Shown here: in pieces, positions 7,432 to 16,214 of the stretch | Layout: each line of letters starts with the position of its first letter | Numbering within the stretch: position 1 is the stretch's first letter | Assembly: GCF_030124375.1 (NCBI RefSeq) | Contig: NZ_JASKLS010000021.1 | Location: 54,001 to 118,000, forward strand | Length of the DNA stretch: 64,000 nt | From: Sinorhizobium sp. 6-70 | GTDB taxonomy: Bacteria > Pseudomonadota > Alphaproteobacteria > Rhizobiales > Rhizobiaceae | Direction: 5' to 3' | Made by a program: the position numbers and the translations under genes | The notes under the pieces: generated by a model | What the model saw: the letters and a program-made list of their open reading frames with translations, nothing else | The model's database searches: none | Told to the model about the DNA's origin: nothing

Positions 7432-8976
7432 TCACGCCGGGCTGTCGGCGACGGTATATTCAAAGAAGAGGTCGGTCTCGATCCGCTTGAATTTTTGCCA
7501 CTCGTCGGCGCCGATGTCACCGGGCTTAGCGACATGGTCGACATCGCTGCGGAAGACGCGACCGCGGGCCTTTTGCATGAGTCTCTCCTCGATGAAGCGA
7601 AGCGGATGCTCCCACGGCTTGTCCTTGTGCGCCGCCCAGGGCGTATTGGCGGGGATCATCGCCACGAATTCGTCCTGGAAGGCGTTGCTTGCCAGCCAGG
7701 AAAGGTTGGCATAGTCCGCCCCCACGCTGCCGTCGAGCGTGGCATTGTGGCTGCCGTGATGACCGACCTTGTAAAGGACCGTCCGGCCGAGGAGGTCGCG
7801 CGCCGTGACGGTTCGGCCGTCGACGCTCCATTTGAGCGGCGCCCAGGAGATCCAGTTGCCGCGCTGGGCGTCGCCGGTGAAGAGCAGCACCTTGCCGGTG
7901 CTCGGGAGTTCGATCGCGATGACGAGGCTCGTGTTGTTCACTTCGTCGTTCAGCCTGAGCGCCAGCGTTTCCGCGCTCTCGAGCCAGTCGTTGTCGATCT
8001 GCCGCCAGGCCTCGGCACCACGCTTGCCCTTGACGCCATAGTGGTCGACGAAGAACGCCTTCAGGAACGCATCATGGCTTCGCTCGACGTCCTTGCGCGA
8101 AATGCCGAAGCGCGGGTCGAACGCGCGGCTCGCGTTTTCCGGGCCGCCGTCGACCGTCGCCGCGAGCAGGCTCAACGTCGCGCCATCCGCCGAGAGCCTG
8201 AACTCTTCCTCGCCTTGCGGTTCCAGTGACAGCAGCAGCTCGACATCGCGTGGCGGCCCAAGCGCGTAGACGCGCACCCCATCGACACCCGGCAATCCGT
8301 AAGGATCGTGATCGGGCCGCAGGAAAACCGGGTCGCCGGCGATCCGGTCGCGCAGGTATTTGATGGCGCGCTTGTTGGTGATCCCTTCGATGGCGAGCGC
8401 GCCCTGCTTTCGGGCCGAGAGAGCCGGGTGGCGCCGCTTGACGTCCCTGAAGCGCTCCCGAAGCCCGTCGGCGGCATCCTCCCCTGTCTCGAAGGACAGG
8501 AGATCGCGCAGCATCGTGCGGTTCGGAGAATGGACACCGAAGCCCGCTCGATCGAGCCGTTCATCGGCGCCCATCAGGGCGAGCAGCGTGTCGTGGAAGC
8601 GTTCGCGCAGACTGTTGGCGAACGCATCACCATCGTCCTCGGTCCATGCCAGCCAAAGTCCGCCGATCGCGATCGGATCGAAGCACGGCTTTCTCGTCGT
8701 GGGGTCCTTCGCCGCGAAGCCGTTGACGTGATCCATATGCTCATGGGTCACCAGCACGACGTCCAGCCGGTTTCCGGTCGCTTCGCCGATGTCGGCGACC
8801 ACCTTGTCGATCGTCTGTTCGGGCTTGATCTCGGAGTTCGTCCACAGGCCGCAGTCGATCAGCATGTAGAAGGCGCTGCCGTCCACCTTGCGCGTCGCCA
8901 GAAGAAAGCAGTCGCCATGGCCCTGCCGATACATGCGCACCGTGACACCGGACTCTGGGGCCTCCATTCTGGGCAT
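7432..8976 (-). CDS. ComEC-like metallo-beta-lactamase fold hydrolase
   Basis: A 514-residue soluble protein with a metallo-beta-lactamase fold. The metal motif HEHMDH is at residues 78-83, preceded by a first strand with GHGDCFLL and LIDCGLW. A later Asp is in LLFTGDAQRGNW, and the VGHHGSHNATL segment is the signature of the ComEC/Rec2 subgroup, whose members hydrolyse phosphodiesters in DNA or nucleotides. No membrane segments are present, so this is the soluble form. An insertion of about 150 residues sits between the motifs. The gene begins 9 bases after the stop of the upstream zinc peptidase gene, with a GGAGAAG ribosome site, so the pair is almost certainly an operon. Confidence 0.8.
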   Translation of the reverse strand: MPRMEAPESGVTVRMYRQGHGDCFLLATRKVDGSAFYMLIDCGLWTNSEIKPEQTIDKVVADIGEATGNRLDVVLVTHEHMDHVNGFAAKDPTTRKPCFDPIAIGGLWLAWTEDDGDAFANSLRERFHDTLLALMGADERLDRAGFGVHSPNRTMLRDLLSFETGEDAADGLRERFRDVKRRHPALSARKQGALAIEGITNKRAIKYLRDRIAGDPVFLRPDHDPYGLPGVDGVRVYALGPPRDVELLLSLEPQGEEEFRLSADGATLSLLAATVDGGPENASRAFDPRFGISRKDVERSHDAFLKAFFVDHYGVKGKRGAEAWRQIDNDWLESAETLALRLNDEVNNTSLVIAIELPSTGKVLLFTGDAQRGNWISWAPLKWSVDGRTVTARDLLGRTVLYKVGHHGSHNATLDGSVGADYANLSWLASNAFQDEFVAMIPANTPWAAHKDKPWEHPLRFIEERLMQKARGRVFRSDVDHVAKPGDIGADEWQKFKRIETDLFFEYTVADSPA

Positions 8977-8985
8977 AGGCTTCTC

Positions 8986-11121
8986 CTAGCTCCCCTGTCG
9001 GTGAAGATGTGCGAAAATCTCAGGTCGAACGGGTTTGCTCCCGCCGGCGGTGAAGGCGTTTTCCCGGCTCCGCGCCTGCCTGGTCAGGTATGCGCGCATT
9101 CTTTCGAGCTCCGCGTCGTCGCAAATGTCGCCGGGCGTGCGGATGACCCGTCGGATCTCGAAGGTCTCGGCGTCGATGAGCAGCGTGCAGCCGCGGCGAA
9201 AATAAAAATCGTGGGGACCTTTCGGCGGCTTGCCCTTGTCCGCCGCCTCCTGCTTCTTCGGGTCGAGATAACCTTGGCGGGTCTGCGTCAGTTCGACGAC
9301 ATATTCGCGCTCCATCTGGTCGCGGTTGCCGCGGCGTGCGGCCATGCGAACGCTGTGCACTTCGATCGCCGGGCCGTCGACGATCTTGCTGCGCCGGACC
9401 GTCGCCGGCGCGTCGGCATCCGTGCGGATGCGGATGATATCGCGAAGCGGCGCATTCTTGGCCTCGGTGATGAGCCCCCAGAACAAGCGCCCGTAGAGGT
9501 CGCGCGCCAGCCATTCGACCTTGCGGTCGGCCTCGAGCCCGAGCTCGAGGAGATTGCGTCCGAGGATTTCCCGGAGCGACGATTTCGACCGCTTGGCGGT
9601 CTCCGGCAGGCGGTTGCCCATCGCCTTGTTCAGCTCGTTGAAGACCTCCTGGGCGGTGCGGTCCAGGCCGTCCAGGAACGTCTGGCCCTCACTGTCGTGG
9701 AAATCGCTCCGGCTCTTGAGCTCGTCGATCATTTCGAGCGGGCGCGAAAGCAGATAGGCGACATCACCTTTGAGATCGCTCAATCTGGGAAAGACGGCTT
9801 TGTAGTCGGCCGCTGCTTCGGCCATCGTCGGCCAGAGCAGCGTCTGGACGGAGACGATCGGCATGTCGCGCGGAACGATGCCCCAGGCCAGGAAGGCCTC
9901 CATCACCGCGACGCGATAGTTGTGCTCGTCCTCGGGGTAGAGGTCGCGGTCGGCGGTAATGATTGCGCGCAGGTAGTCGCCGAAGGTGACGTCGACGGGC
10001 GGGCAATAGTCGAGCGCGCGAATGCACATCTGCAGGATGTGCCGGGCCGATTTCGATGCTTCCTGCGCCAGCCGGTTGACGAGATCGGGATGCAGTGCGC
10101 CCGCCGGCAGAATGCCCGTGCCGCTCGACGCGATGCGCAGCAGGTCGGATATGCGCGCGCGATAGATCGACAGGAACGCCCGGAACACGGCGGCCACGAG
10201 GATGGCGCCGCGGTCATGCACCTCCTCCGTCTCACGCAGAAGCCTCGGATTGGGTTCATGCGCCCGCCAGACGCCGTCCTTCCAGCCGCCAAGCGCATCG
10301 CGCAACGCCGTTCCGCGGCCGAGGACCTGGCCGAATTCCTGGGCGAGCTGGCCGAGGAGGTTCTGGCTCTCGAGGTCGCCGCGCGTGCGGGCGATCTGGT
10401 CCTTCAACACGTCCGGATAGGAGAAATGCTGGAAGATCGCGACGATGTCGGCGAAAGCCTCGTGCAGGGCGAGCACGTCCGGATTGGTCGCCTCGCTGAA
10501 GCGCGGGTGCATGCCGTCGAGCAGTGCGTGCGAGGTCTCATGGGCGATGATGTCGTGGGAGAGGCAGGTGAATATAATCGTTCCGGCGGGTGCCCCCGAC
10601 TGGCCTTCGCCGGCCGCGAAATAGCCGAAGAGGAGCGCCTTCTTTTCGGGGCTGTAATAGGCGTTGGCGTCACGAAGCGCGTGCGGATAGATGCGCAGGC
10701 GCTGGACATATTGCGGATTGATCCACCGGCCTTGCTCGTCGCGGTCGCGCGGCGCCCAGAGCGCGACCCGGCCGAGGGCAATTTCGAAATTGACGATGGT
10801 GTTCATCGCCACCGCATAGGTCATCTGCTGGTGGAATTGCGGGTTCCATTCCGCGGGCCTGAGGCCATTGTCGGCAAGCAGGCTCGGATCATGCAGGTTG
10901 ACCGGCGCGTAGACGAGATCGAGCGACGGGTCGAAGTCGACCACCTCGACATATTCCCCGACCGGACCGACGAACGGCGCGCCGGGGTCGAGCTTGTCCA
11001 TTTCCCAGGGGATCGAAACGATGACCTCGTTGAGTGGCAGCGTTTCGTGTCGCCGCCCCATGCTCGGGTCGAAGGCGAAGATTCGGAGCTTGCGCGGAGG
11101 CATGGTCGACAAAACGGACAT
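8986..11121 (-). CDS. Large zinc metallopeptidase, M4-like gluzincin
   Basis: A 711-residue protein without signal peptide or clear membrane segment. The zinc motif HETSH is at 194-198 and the third-ligand region LHEAFAD at about 219-225, resembling the thermolysin arrangement HExxH ... NExxSD. Downstream are RTRGDL (245-250) and EEVHDR (about 299-304). These also occur in the peptidase at 31976-33160, so the two belong to one family. The C-terminal 350 residues contain charged helices and a region that may read out a modified substrate, but no known domain is recognised. A GGAGGAG ribosome site precedes the ATG. It heads a two-gene unit with the metallo-beta-lactamase protein; substrate unknown. 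Confidence 0.75.
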   Translation of the reverse strand: MSVLSTMPPRKLRIFAFDPSMGRRHETLPLNEVIVSIPWEMDKLDPGAPFVGPVGEYVEVVDFDPSLDLVYAPVNLHDPSLLADNGLRPAEWNPQFHQQMTYAVAMNTIVNFEIALGRVALWAPRDRDEQGRWINPQYVQRLRIYPHALRDANAYYSPEKKALLFGYFAAGEGQSGAPAGTIIFTCLSHDIIAHETSHALLDGMHPRFSEATNPDVLALHEAFADIVAIFQHFSYPDVLKDQIARTRGDLESQNLLGQLAQEFGQVLGRGTALRDALGGWKDGVWRAHEPNPRLLRETEEVHDRGAILVAAVFRAFLSIYRARISDLLRIASSGTGILPAGALHPDLVNRLAQEASKSARHILQMCIRALDYCPPVDVTFGDYLRAIITADRDLYPEDEHNYRVAVMEAFLAWGIVPRDMPIVSVQTLLWPTMAEAAADYKAVFPRLSDLKGDVAYLLSRPLEMIDELKSRSDFHDSEGQTFLDGLDRTAQEVFNELNKAMGNRLPETAKRSKSSLREILGRNLLELGLEADRKVEWLARDLYGRLFWGLITEAKNAPLRDIIRIRTDADAPATVRRSKIVDGPAIEVHSVRMAARRGNRDQMEREYVVELTQTRQGYLDPKKQEAADKGKPPKGPHDFYFRRGCTLLIDAETFEIRRVIRTPGDICDDAELERMRAYLTRQARSRENAFTAGGSKPVRPEIFAHLHRQGS

Positions 11122-11299
11122 CTGCTCCTCCCGAAATTGCCGCCGCTATTTGCTGCCCAGTCTATGCATTCCTTGAAGTTCGATAGTGCAACAGGAAGGA
11201 TTGGCCTGCGTAAGAGGTTTGTCAACTCACGATTGCAAACGTGGTGGCGGCTTCCTCCGGGGAGGATCTCCCCGAGGGCATCCCAGCAGTGTCGACGGC

Positions 11300-13336
11300 C
11301 TATTTGCGGATGAGGCTGCCGAGCGGGCGCTTGAGCAGGCTTTCGCGTAGCGAGCCCTCGCGGCGCGGCTCGGTTGTCGGGTGCGCGAGGCGCGGATCCG
11401 GGGCCTGCGGCTTCGGACTGCTGTCCCTTTCGGCCTGGCCGGAGAGAATCTGCTCACGGATCTGGTTGAAACGCTCGAGCTGCGGGTTGACCGGGTCCGG
11501 GCGCGGAAGCATGTCCGGTCGGTAAGGCTCGAACGCCGGCTCGTGCCAGGCTTCGGCCTCGGATGGCAGGTCGGCGCCATGGCCGACGCCGTGAATGGGT
11601 TCATCATCCTCAAAAGTCGACGTCTTGGCGTTCTGCGCCGCCAGATAGCTCTGCTGGAAGTTTGAAATGTCCGGCCCGGCGACCGCCCGCATCCGGCTGA
11701 CGATCGACCGCAGGTCGACGCTAGGCGCGGCGTCCTCGTCCACCTTGTCGGTGATGCCGTGGGCACGCGGCAGGCGCCGGTCGTCGACGCGGGTGAAGCG
11801 CATGCGCATCGGGACGGCGACCGCCTCACCGAAGGCGATTGCTTCGCCATTGCCGATCGAGGAGATGAAACTGGTGGTGGAGATCGACGAATTCGAGATC
11901 GCCGAGCGGATGATCTCCTGGTCGCGATCATTGGCAAGCCGCATGGCGAAGACGGTCGAGCATTGAGACAGGATCGTCGGGTCGAGCTCACCCGGGCGCT
12001 GCGTGATGATGCCGAGCGAGACGCCGTATTTGCGGCCTTCCTTGGCGATGCGCGCGATCGCCTGGCGGGTCGGCAGGAAGCCGAGCGAGGCATCGGCCGG
12101 CACGTAGCGGTGCGCTTCTTCGCAAACGACCAGCATGTGGATGCCGCCGTCGCTCCAGAGCCCAATTTCGAAGGCCATGCGGCAGAGCACCGAGGCGACC
12201 GAATTGACGACTTCCGAAGGAATACCCGCGAGCTCAAATGTGGCGATCGGCTTGCCTTCGCCGGGAATGCGGAAGATCTTGGCGATCGTGTCCTGGATCG
12301 TGTCCTGGATCGTGTTCGACGAGAACATGAAATGGTAGCGCGGATCGTTGATCGCCGAGATGATCTTGATCTTGAGCGAGCGCAGGTGCGGCTTGTCCGT
12401 CCTGCCTTCCAGACGGCCGATGCGCTCATCGATCATCGCCAGCAGATCGGCGATACGGTAGGGCACGGGGGTATCGACGGTGATCGAACTCTTCTCGTTC
12501 TGACGGCGCATCAGCCCGGATTCGCCGCCCTTGAAAGCCTTCTTCGCATCGGGAATGATGTCGCGCAGGATGTCGAGTTCTTCCGGCACGGGCGGGCGTC
12601 CACGAAAGATGACTTCGGCGAATTCTTCCAGCCTGAAAAGCCAGAAGGGGAGGTCGAGCGTATCCGTGTCGATGACGACCGCATGCTCCGGGAAGGCGGC
12701 GGCGAACTCGTTGTGCGGATCGAGGATCAGCACGCGCAGCTTCGGATCGGCGGCGATCGCCTTGTTCAACAGCAGCGTGACGGCGGTCGATTTGCCGACG
12801 CCGGTCGTTCCGACGATGGCAAAGTGCTTGGCGAGCATCGACGGCACGTGGATCGTGGCGTCGAGGCTCTCGTCCTGAGTCAGCTTGCCGATGACGCAGC
12901 TGTCCGTCTGGCCCGTCTCGTAGATGCGGGCGAGGTCGGTGGCGCGGATGCGGTGGGCGATGGCGCCGAGATAGGGATATTGGCTGATGCCGGTCGAGAA
13001 CGACTCGCGTCCGTCCGCATCGGTTTGGACCTCGCCCATAAGCTCGACCTCGATGCGGAAGGTGTTGTTTGTCTGCTCGCCCCATTCGCTGGCGACGGTC
13101 TGCATGGCATAGACGAGCGCCACGACGCGGTTCGTGCCGACGGAAATGGAAATCAGGCGACCGACGGACCACAGTTCCGTCAGGGAGGTTTCGCCGTCTT
13201 CGGCAACTGCGGCGATCGTTGCGCGCGAGCCGCTGCAGCCAACGACACGACCGAGGAAGCGATTACCGGGCTTAAGGCTGTCACGGCGATCCTGCTCTCC
13301 GGCAGGGACCGAGGAATGACGATCACTGTCAAGCAA
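11300..13336 (-). CDS. HerA/DUF87-type hexameric ATPase
   Basis: A 678-residue ATPase. The N-terminal barrel domain (about 25-120, beginning GNRFLGRVVGCSGS) is of HerA type. Walker A is GTTGVGKST at 176-184, and Walker B lies in the LVVCEEAHRYVP stretch. The final 130 residues are Pro/Glu-rich and probably disordered. HerA proteins form ring translocases that often work with a nuclease on DNA ends; no NurA-type nuclease gene is adjacent. The start is a TTG with a GAGGTG ribosome site. The two genes downstream on the same strand (zinc peptidase and metallo-beta-lactamase) are separated by 178 bases, so co-transcription is uncertain. Confidence 0.85.
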   Translation of the reverse strand: MLDSDRHSSVPAGEQDRRDSLKPGNRFLGRVVGCSGSRATIAAVAEDGETSLTELWSVGRLISISVGTNRVVALVYAMQTVASEWGEQTNNTFRIEVELMGEVQTDADGRESFSTGISQYPYLGAIAHRIRATDLARIYETGQTDSCVIGKLTQDESLDATIHVPSMLAKHFAIVGTTGVGKSTAVTLLLNKAIAADPKLRVLILDPHNEFAAAFPEHAVVIDTDTLDLPFWLFRLEEFAEVIFRGRPPVPEELDILRDIIPDAKKAFKGGESGLMRRQNEKSSITVDTPVPYRIADLLAMIDERIGRLEGRTDKPHLRSLKIKIISAINDPRYHFMFSSNTIQDTIQDTIAKIFRIPGEGKPIATFELAGIPSEVVNSVASVLCRMAFEIGLWSDGGIHMLVVCEEAHRYVPADASLGFLPTRQAIARIAKEGRKYGVSLGIITQRPGELDPTILSQCSTVFAMRLANDRDQEIIRSAISNSSISTTSFISSIGNGEAIAFGEAVAVPMRMRFTRVDDRRLPRAHGITDKVDEDAAPSVDLRSIVSRMRAVAGPDISNFQQSYLAAQNAKTSTFEDDEPIHGVGHGADLPSEAEAWHEPAFEPYRPDMLPRPDPVNPQLERFNQIREQILSGQAERDSSPKPQAPDPRLAHPTTEPRREGSLRESLLKRPLGSLIRK

Positions 13337-13493
13337 TTCAGCACCTCACGCGACGAATAGCTCGATAGATTAGCGGAGGGGATTTAATAAGTGGTTTCGC
13401 GCTTTTATCGAAATATCCCTGTTTCTTTCGCCTTTTGCGCGCAGTCGGAAAAGGCGTTGACGGGCAGGATTTTTCTGTTTATCAAATCGCCCC

Positions 13494-13550
13494 ATGAAAA
13501 ATTTCGCGGTTATTCTTGTGGTGGGACGGCGCATGGGCAGGATGGTGTAA
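13494..13550 (+). CDS. ilvI leader peptide (branched-chain amino acid attenuator)
   Basis: An 18-residue reading frame MKNFAVILVVGRRMGRMV that contains five of the regulating amino acids in a row of six (V-I-L-V-V), 114 bases upstream of ilvI. This is the arrangement expected of a ribosome-mediated attenuator: stalling on Val/Ile/Leu codons when charged tRNAs are scarce would change RNA folding downstream. The codons sit just before two nested stems, GCGCATGGG/CCCATGCGC (13529-13537 with 13568-13576) and GGATGGT/ACCATCC. A terminator follows at 13583-13606. Start and stop are plain from sequence; regulation is inferred. Confidence 0.85.
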   Translation: MKNFAVILVVGRRMGRMV

Positions 13551-13582
13551 CCATCCGGCGGTAGCCACCCATGCGCTGAACG

Positions 13583-13606
13583 AGGCTCCTGAAGGGGCCT
13601 TTTTTT
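13583..13606 (+). terminator. Attenuator terminator before ilvI
   Basis: Hairpin AGGCTCC-TGAA-GGGGCCT followed by a run of seven T. It lies 33 bases after the leader peptide stop and upstream of ilvI, so it must be read through for ilvIH expression. The CCCATGCGC arm of the upstream stem is close enough for mutually exclusive folding. Confidence 0.85.
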
Positions 13607-13663
13607 ATGCCCTGAGAAAAGCTAATCACACCCCAAACCTTGAAAAGGGACGGAAGCAGGCCA

Positions 13664-15442
13664 ATGAGCGGAACAGAAAACCAGATGACGGGCGCGGAGA
13701 TCGTTCTCCAGGCACTGAAGGACAATGGCGTCAAGCATATCTTCGGCTATCCTGGCGGTGCCGTGCTTCCGATCTATGACGAGATCTTCCAGCAGGAAGA
13801 GATCGAACACATTCTTGTCCGCCACGAGCAGGGCGCCGGCCATATGGCCGAGGGCTACGCCCGCTCCACCGGCAAGGTCGGCGTCATGCTGGTCACCTCC
13901 GGCCCCGGCGCGACCAATGCGGTCACGCCGCTCCAGGACGCGCTGATGGATTCGATCCCGCTCGTCTGCATCTCCGGCCAGGTCCCGACCCCGCTGATCG
14001 GCTCGGACGCCTTCCAGGAATGCGACACCGTCGGCATCACGCGGCCCTGCACCAAGCACAACTGGCTGGTCAAGGACGTCAACGATCTCGCCCGCATCAT
14101 CCACGAGGCCTTTCGCGTCGCGCAGTCCGGCCGTCCCGGGCCGGTCGTCGTCGACATTCCGAAGGACGTCCAGTTCGCGACCGGCACCTACACGCCGCCG
14201 TCCGCCGTTCCGACCCAGAAGAGCTACCAGCCGAAGACGCAGGGCGATCTGAAGAAGATCGAGGAAGCGGTCGAGCTGATGAAGACGGCGCGCCGGCCGA
14301 TCATCTATTCCGGCGGCGGCGTCATCAATTCCGGCCCGCAGGCATCGCATTTCCTGCGCGAGCTGGTCGAACTCACCGACTTCCCGATCACCTCGACGCT
14401 GATGGGCCTCGGCGCCTATCCGCATTCCGGCAAGAACTGGCTCGGCATGCTCGGCATGCACGGCACCTACGAAGCCAACATGGCCATGCACGACTGCGAC
14501 GTCATGGTCTGCATCGGCGCCCGCTTCGACGACCGCATTACCGGCCGCCTCAACGCGTTTTCGCCGAACTCGAAGAAGATCCACATCGACATCGACCCGT
14601 CGTCGATCAACAAGAACGTCCGCGTAGACATTCCGATCCTCGGCGATGTCGCGACGGTACTCGAGGACATGGTCCGCCTGTGGCGCGCCGCGGCGAAGAC
14701 CGTCGACAAGGCGCGGCTGGAAAACTGGTGGACCGGTATCGCCAAGTGGCGGGCGCGCAATTCGCTGGCCTATACGCCGAACGACGACGTCATCATGCCG
14801 CAATATGCGATCCAGAGGCTCTATGAGCTGACCAAGGACCGTGACACCTACATCACCACCGAAGTCGGCCAGCACCAGATGTGGGCGGCGCAGTTCTTCG
14901 GCTTCGAACAGCCGAACCGCTGGATGACCTCGGGTGGCCTCGGCACCATGGGCTACGGCTTCCCGGCCGCCGTCGGCGTCCAGGTCGCGCATCCTGAGAG
15001 CCTCGTCATCGATATCGCCGGCGACGCGTCGATCCAGATGTGCATCCAGGAAATGTCCTGCGCGGTCCAATACGGGCTGCCGGTCAAGATCTTCATCCTC
15101 AACAACCAATACATGGGTATGGTCCGGCAGTGGCAGCAGCTGCTCCACGGCAACCGCCTGTCGCACTCCTATACGGAAGCGATGCCGGATTTCGTCAAGC
15201 TGGCGGAAGCCTATGGCGGCGTCGGCATCCGCTGCGAAAAGCCGGGCGAACTGGACGAGGCGATCCGCCAGATGATCGACACGCCGGCGCCGGTCATCTT
15301 CGACTGCCGCGTCGCCAACCTCGCCAACTGCTTCCCGATGATCCCGTCGGGAAAGGCGCACAACGAAATGCTGTTGCCCGACGAGGCGACGGACGAAGCG
15401 GTCGCCAATGCGATCGACGCCAAGGGTCGCCAGCTCGTCTGA
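13664..15442 (+). CDS. ilvI: Acetolactate synthase large (catalytic) subunit
   Basis: A 592-residue thiamine diphosphate enzyme that condenses pyruvate or 2-oxobutyrate for valine, leucine and isoleucine synthesis. The N-terminal pyrimidine-binding domain has FGYPGGAVLPIYDE and the catalytic Glu in LVRHEQGAGHMAEGYAR; the central domain holds FAD; the C-terminal domain has the diphosphate motif GDASIQM ... NNQYMGMVRQW. I chose ATG 13664, after a GGAAGCAGG ribosome site, instead of the in-frame TTG at 13640. Expression is likely controlled by the leader peptide and terminator directly upstream. The regulatory subunit gene follows after 22 bases. Confidence 0.95.
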   Translation: MSGTENQMTGAEIVLQALKDNGVKHIFGYPGGAVLPIYDEIFQQEEIEHILVRHEQGAGHMAEGYARSTGKVGVMLVTSGPGATNAVTPLQDALMDSIPLVCISGQVPTPLIGSDAFQECDTVGITRPCTKHNWLVKDVNDLARIIHEAFRVAQSGRPGPVVVDIPKDVQFATGTYTPPSAVPTQKSYQPKTQGDLKKIEEAVELMKTARRPIIYSGGGVINSGPQASHFLRELVELTDFPITSTLMGLGAYPHSGKNWLGMLGMHGTYEANMAMHDCDVMVCIGARFDDRITGRLNAFSPNSKKIHIDIDPSSINKNVRVDIPILGDVATVLEDMVRLWRAAAKTVDKARLENWWTGIAKWRARNSLAYTPNDDVIMPQYAIQRLYELTKDRDTYITTEVGQHQMWAAQFFGFEQPNRWMTSGGLGTMGYGFPAAVGVQVAHPESLVIDIAGDASIQMCIQEMSCAVQYGLPVKIFILNNQYMGMVRQWQQLLHGNRLSHSYTEAMPDFVKLAEAYGGVGIRCEKPGELDEAIRQMIDTPAPVIFDCRVANLANCFPMIPSGKAHNEMLLPDEATDEAVANAIDAKGRQLV

Positions 15443-15464
15443 TGAAAAGGTAGGAAAGAACAAA

Positions 15465-16037
15465 ATGAGTGCACATCTTCAGCCGACGGGCTCTGCCTAT
15501 TTCATCGCCAAGGAGACGGAACTTGCCGAAACGCACACGCTCTCCGTTCTCGTCGACAACGAGCCGGGCGTGCTCGCCCGCGTCATCGGCCTCTTTTCCG
15601 GCCGCGGCTACAACATCGAAAGCCTGACGGTTTCCGAGACCGAACACGAGGCGCATCTGTCGCGCATCACCGTCGTCACGCGCGGTACGCCGCACGTGCT
15701 GGAGCAGATCAAGAACCAGCTCGAACGGCTGGTGCCCGTGCATCGGGTCGTCGACCTCACGGTTCGCGCTGCCAACCTTGGTCACGATCGGCCGATCGAG
15801 CGCGAACTGGCGCTCGTCAAGGTGCACGGCTCCGGTGACCACCGCGTGGAGGCGCTGCGGCTCGCGGATGCGTTCCGTGCTTCCGTCATCGACGCCAATA
15901 TCGAGCACTTCGTCTTCGAGATCACCGGCAAGCCGTCGAAGATCGAGCAGTTCATCGCCATCATGAAGCCGCTCGGCCTGATCGAGGTCTGCCGCACCGG
16001 CATCGCCGCGATGAACCGAGGCCCGCAGGGGATGTGA
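15465..16037 (+). CDS. ilvH: Acetolactate synthase small (regulatory) subunit
   Basis: A 190-residue regulatory subunit. Residues 20-100 form the ACT domain, with HTLSVLVDNEPGVLARV and FSGRGYNIESLTV, which binds valine for feedback inhibition and activates the large subunit. The second half (ELALVKVHGSG ... VFEITG) is the typical C-terminal ALS domain. Length is standard. The ATG at 15465 has a GGAAAG-type ribosome site and lies 22 bases after ilvI, so both are made from the attenuated transcript. A palindromic element (16071-16200) follows the gene. Confidence 0.95.
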   Translation: MSAHLQPTGSAYFIAKETELAETHTLSVLVDNEPGVLARVIGLFSGRGYNIESLTVSETEHEAHLSRITVVTRGTPHVLEQIKNQLERLVPVHRVVDLTVRAANLGHDRPIERELALVKVHGSGDHRVEALRLADAFRASVIDANIEHFVFEITGKPSKIEQFIAIMKPLGLIEVCRTGIAAMNRGPQGM

Positions 16038-16070
16038 TGGCTGCCTGAAACTGGCGTCGCTGAATAGCAG

Positions 16071-16200
16071 TTGCCCCTCTCCTCGGGTTTAACCCGAGGA
16101 CTAACCCTCTCCCCGCGCGGGGAGAGGGGACTTGGGGCGGCGCGGCATATCCCTTCGCCCCGTTGGCGGGAAGAGGGTGCCGGCGGGGGATGAGGGCCTG
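16071..16200. repeat. Palindromic intergenic element, family B (degenerate copy)
   Basis: Contains the perfect palindromes CCTCGGGTT-T-AACCCGAGG (16081-16099) and a 24-base one around CTCCCCGCGCGGGGAG (16105-16128). The right end GGTGCCGGCGGGGGATGAGG resembles the ends of the element at 49660-49840. It fills the ilvH to aldo/keto reductase interval where the two genes converge. Confidence 0.75.
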
Positions 16201-16214
16201 ATACCGCAGTCTCG

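Noticed and set aside
8308..11313. 1001-codon open frame on the plus strand
   Set aside because: It lies opposite the 711-residue peptidase and part of the metallo-beta-lactamase gene, both of which have clear motifs and ribosome sites. It has no recognisable domain and is a high-GC shadow.
11759..13360. 533-codon open frame on the plus strand
   Set aside because: Antisense of the HerA-type ATPase gene, which has both Walker motifs.
13622..15463. 613-codon open frame on the minus strand
   Set aside because: Exact shadow of ilvI, with Asp/Arg/Val-rich composition typical of the antisense of GC-rich genes.
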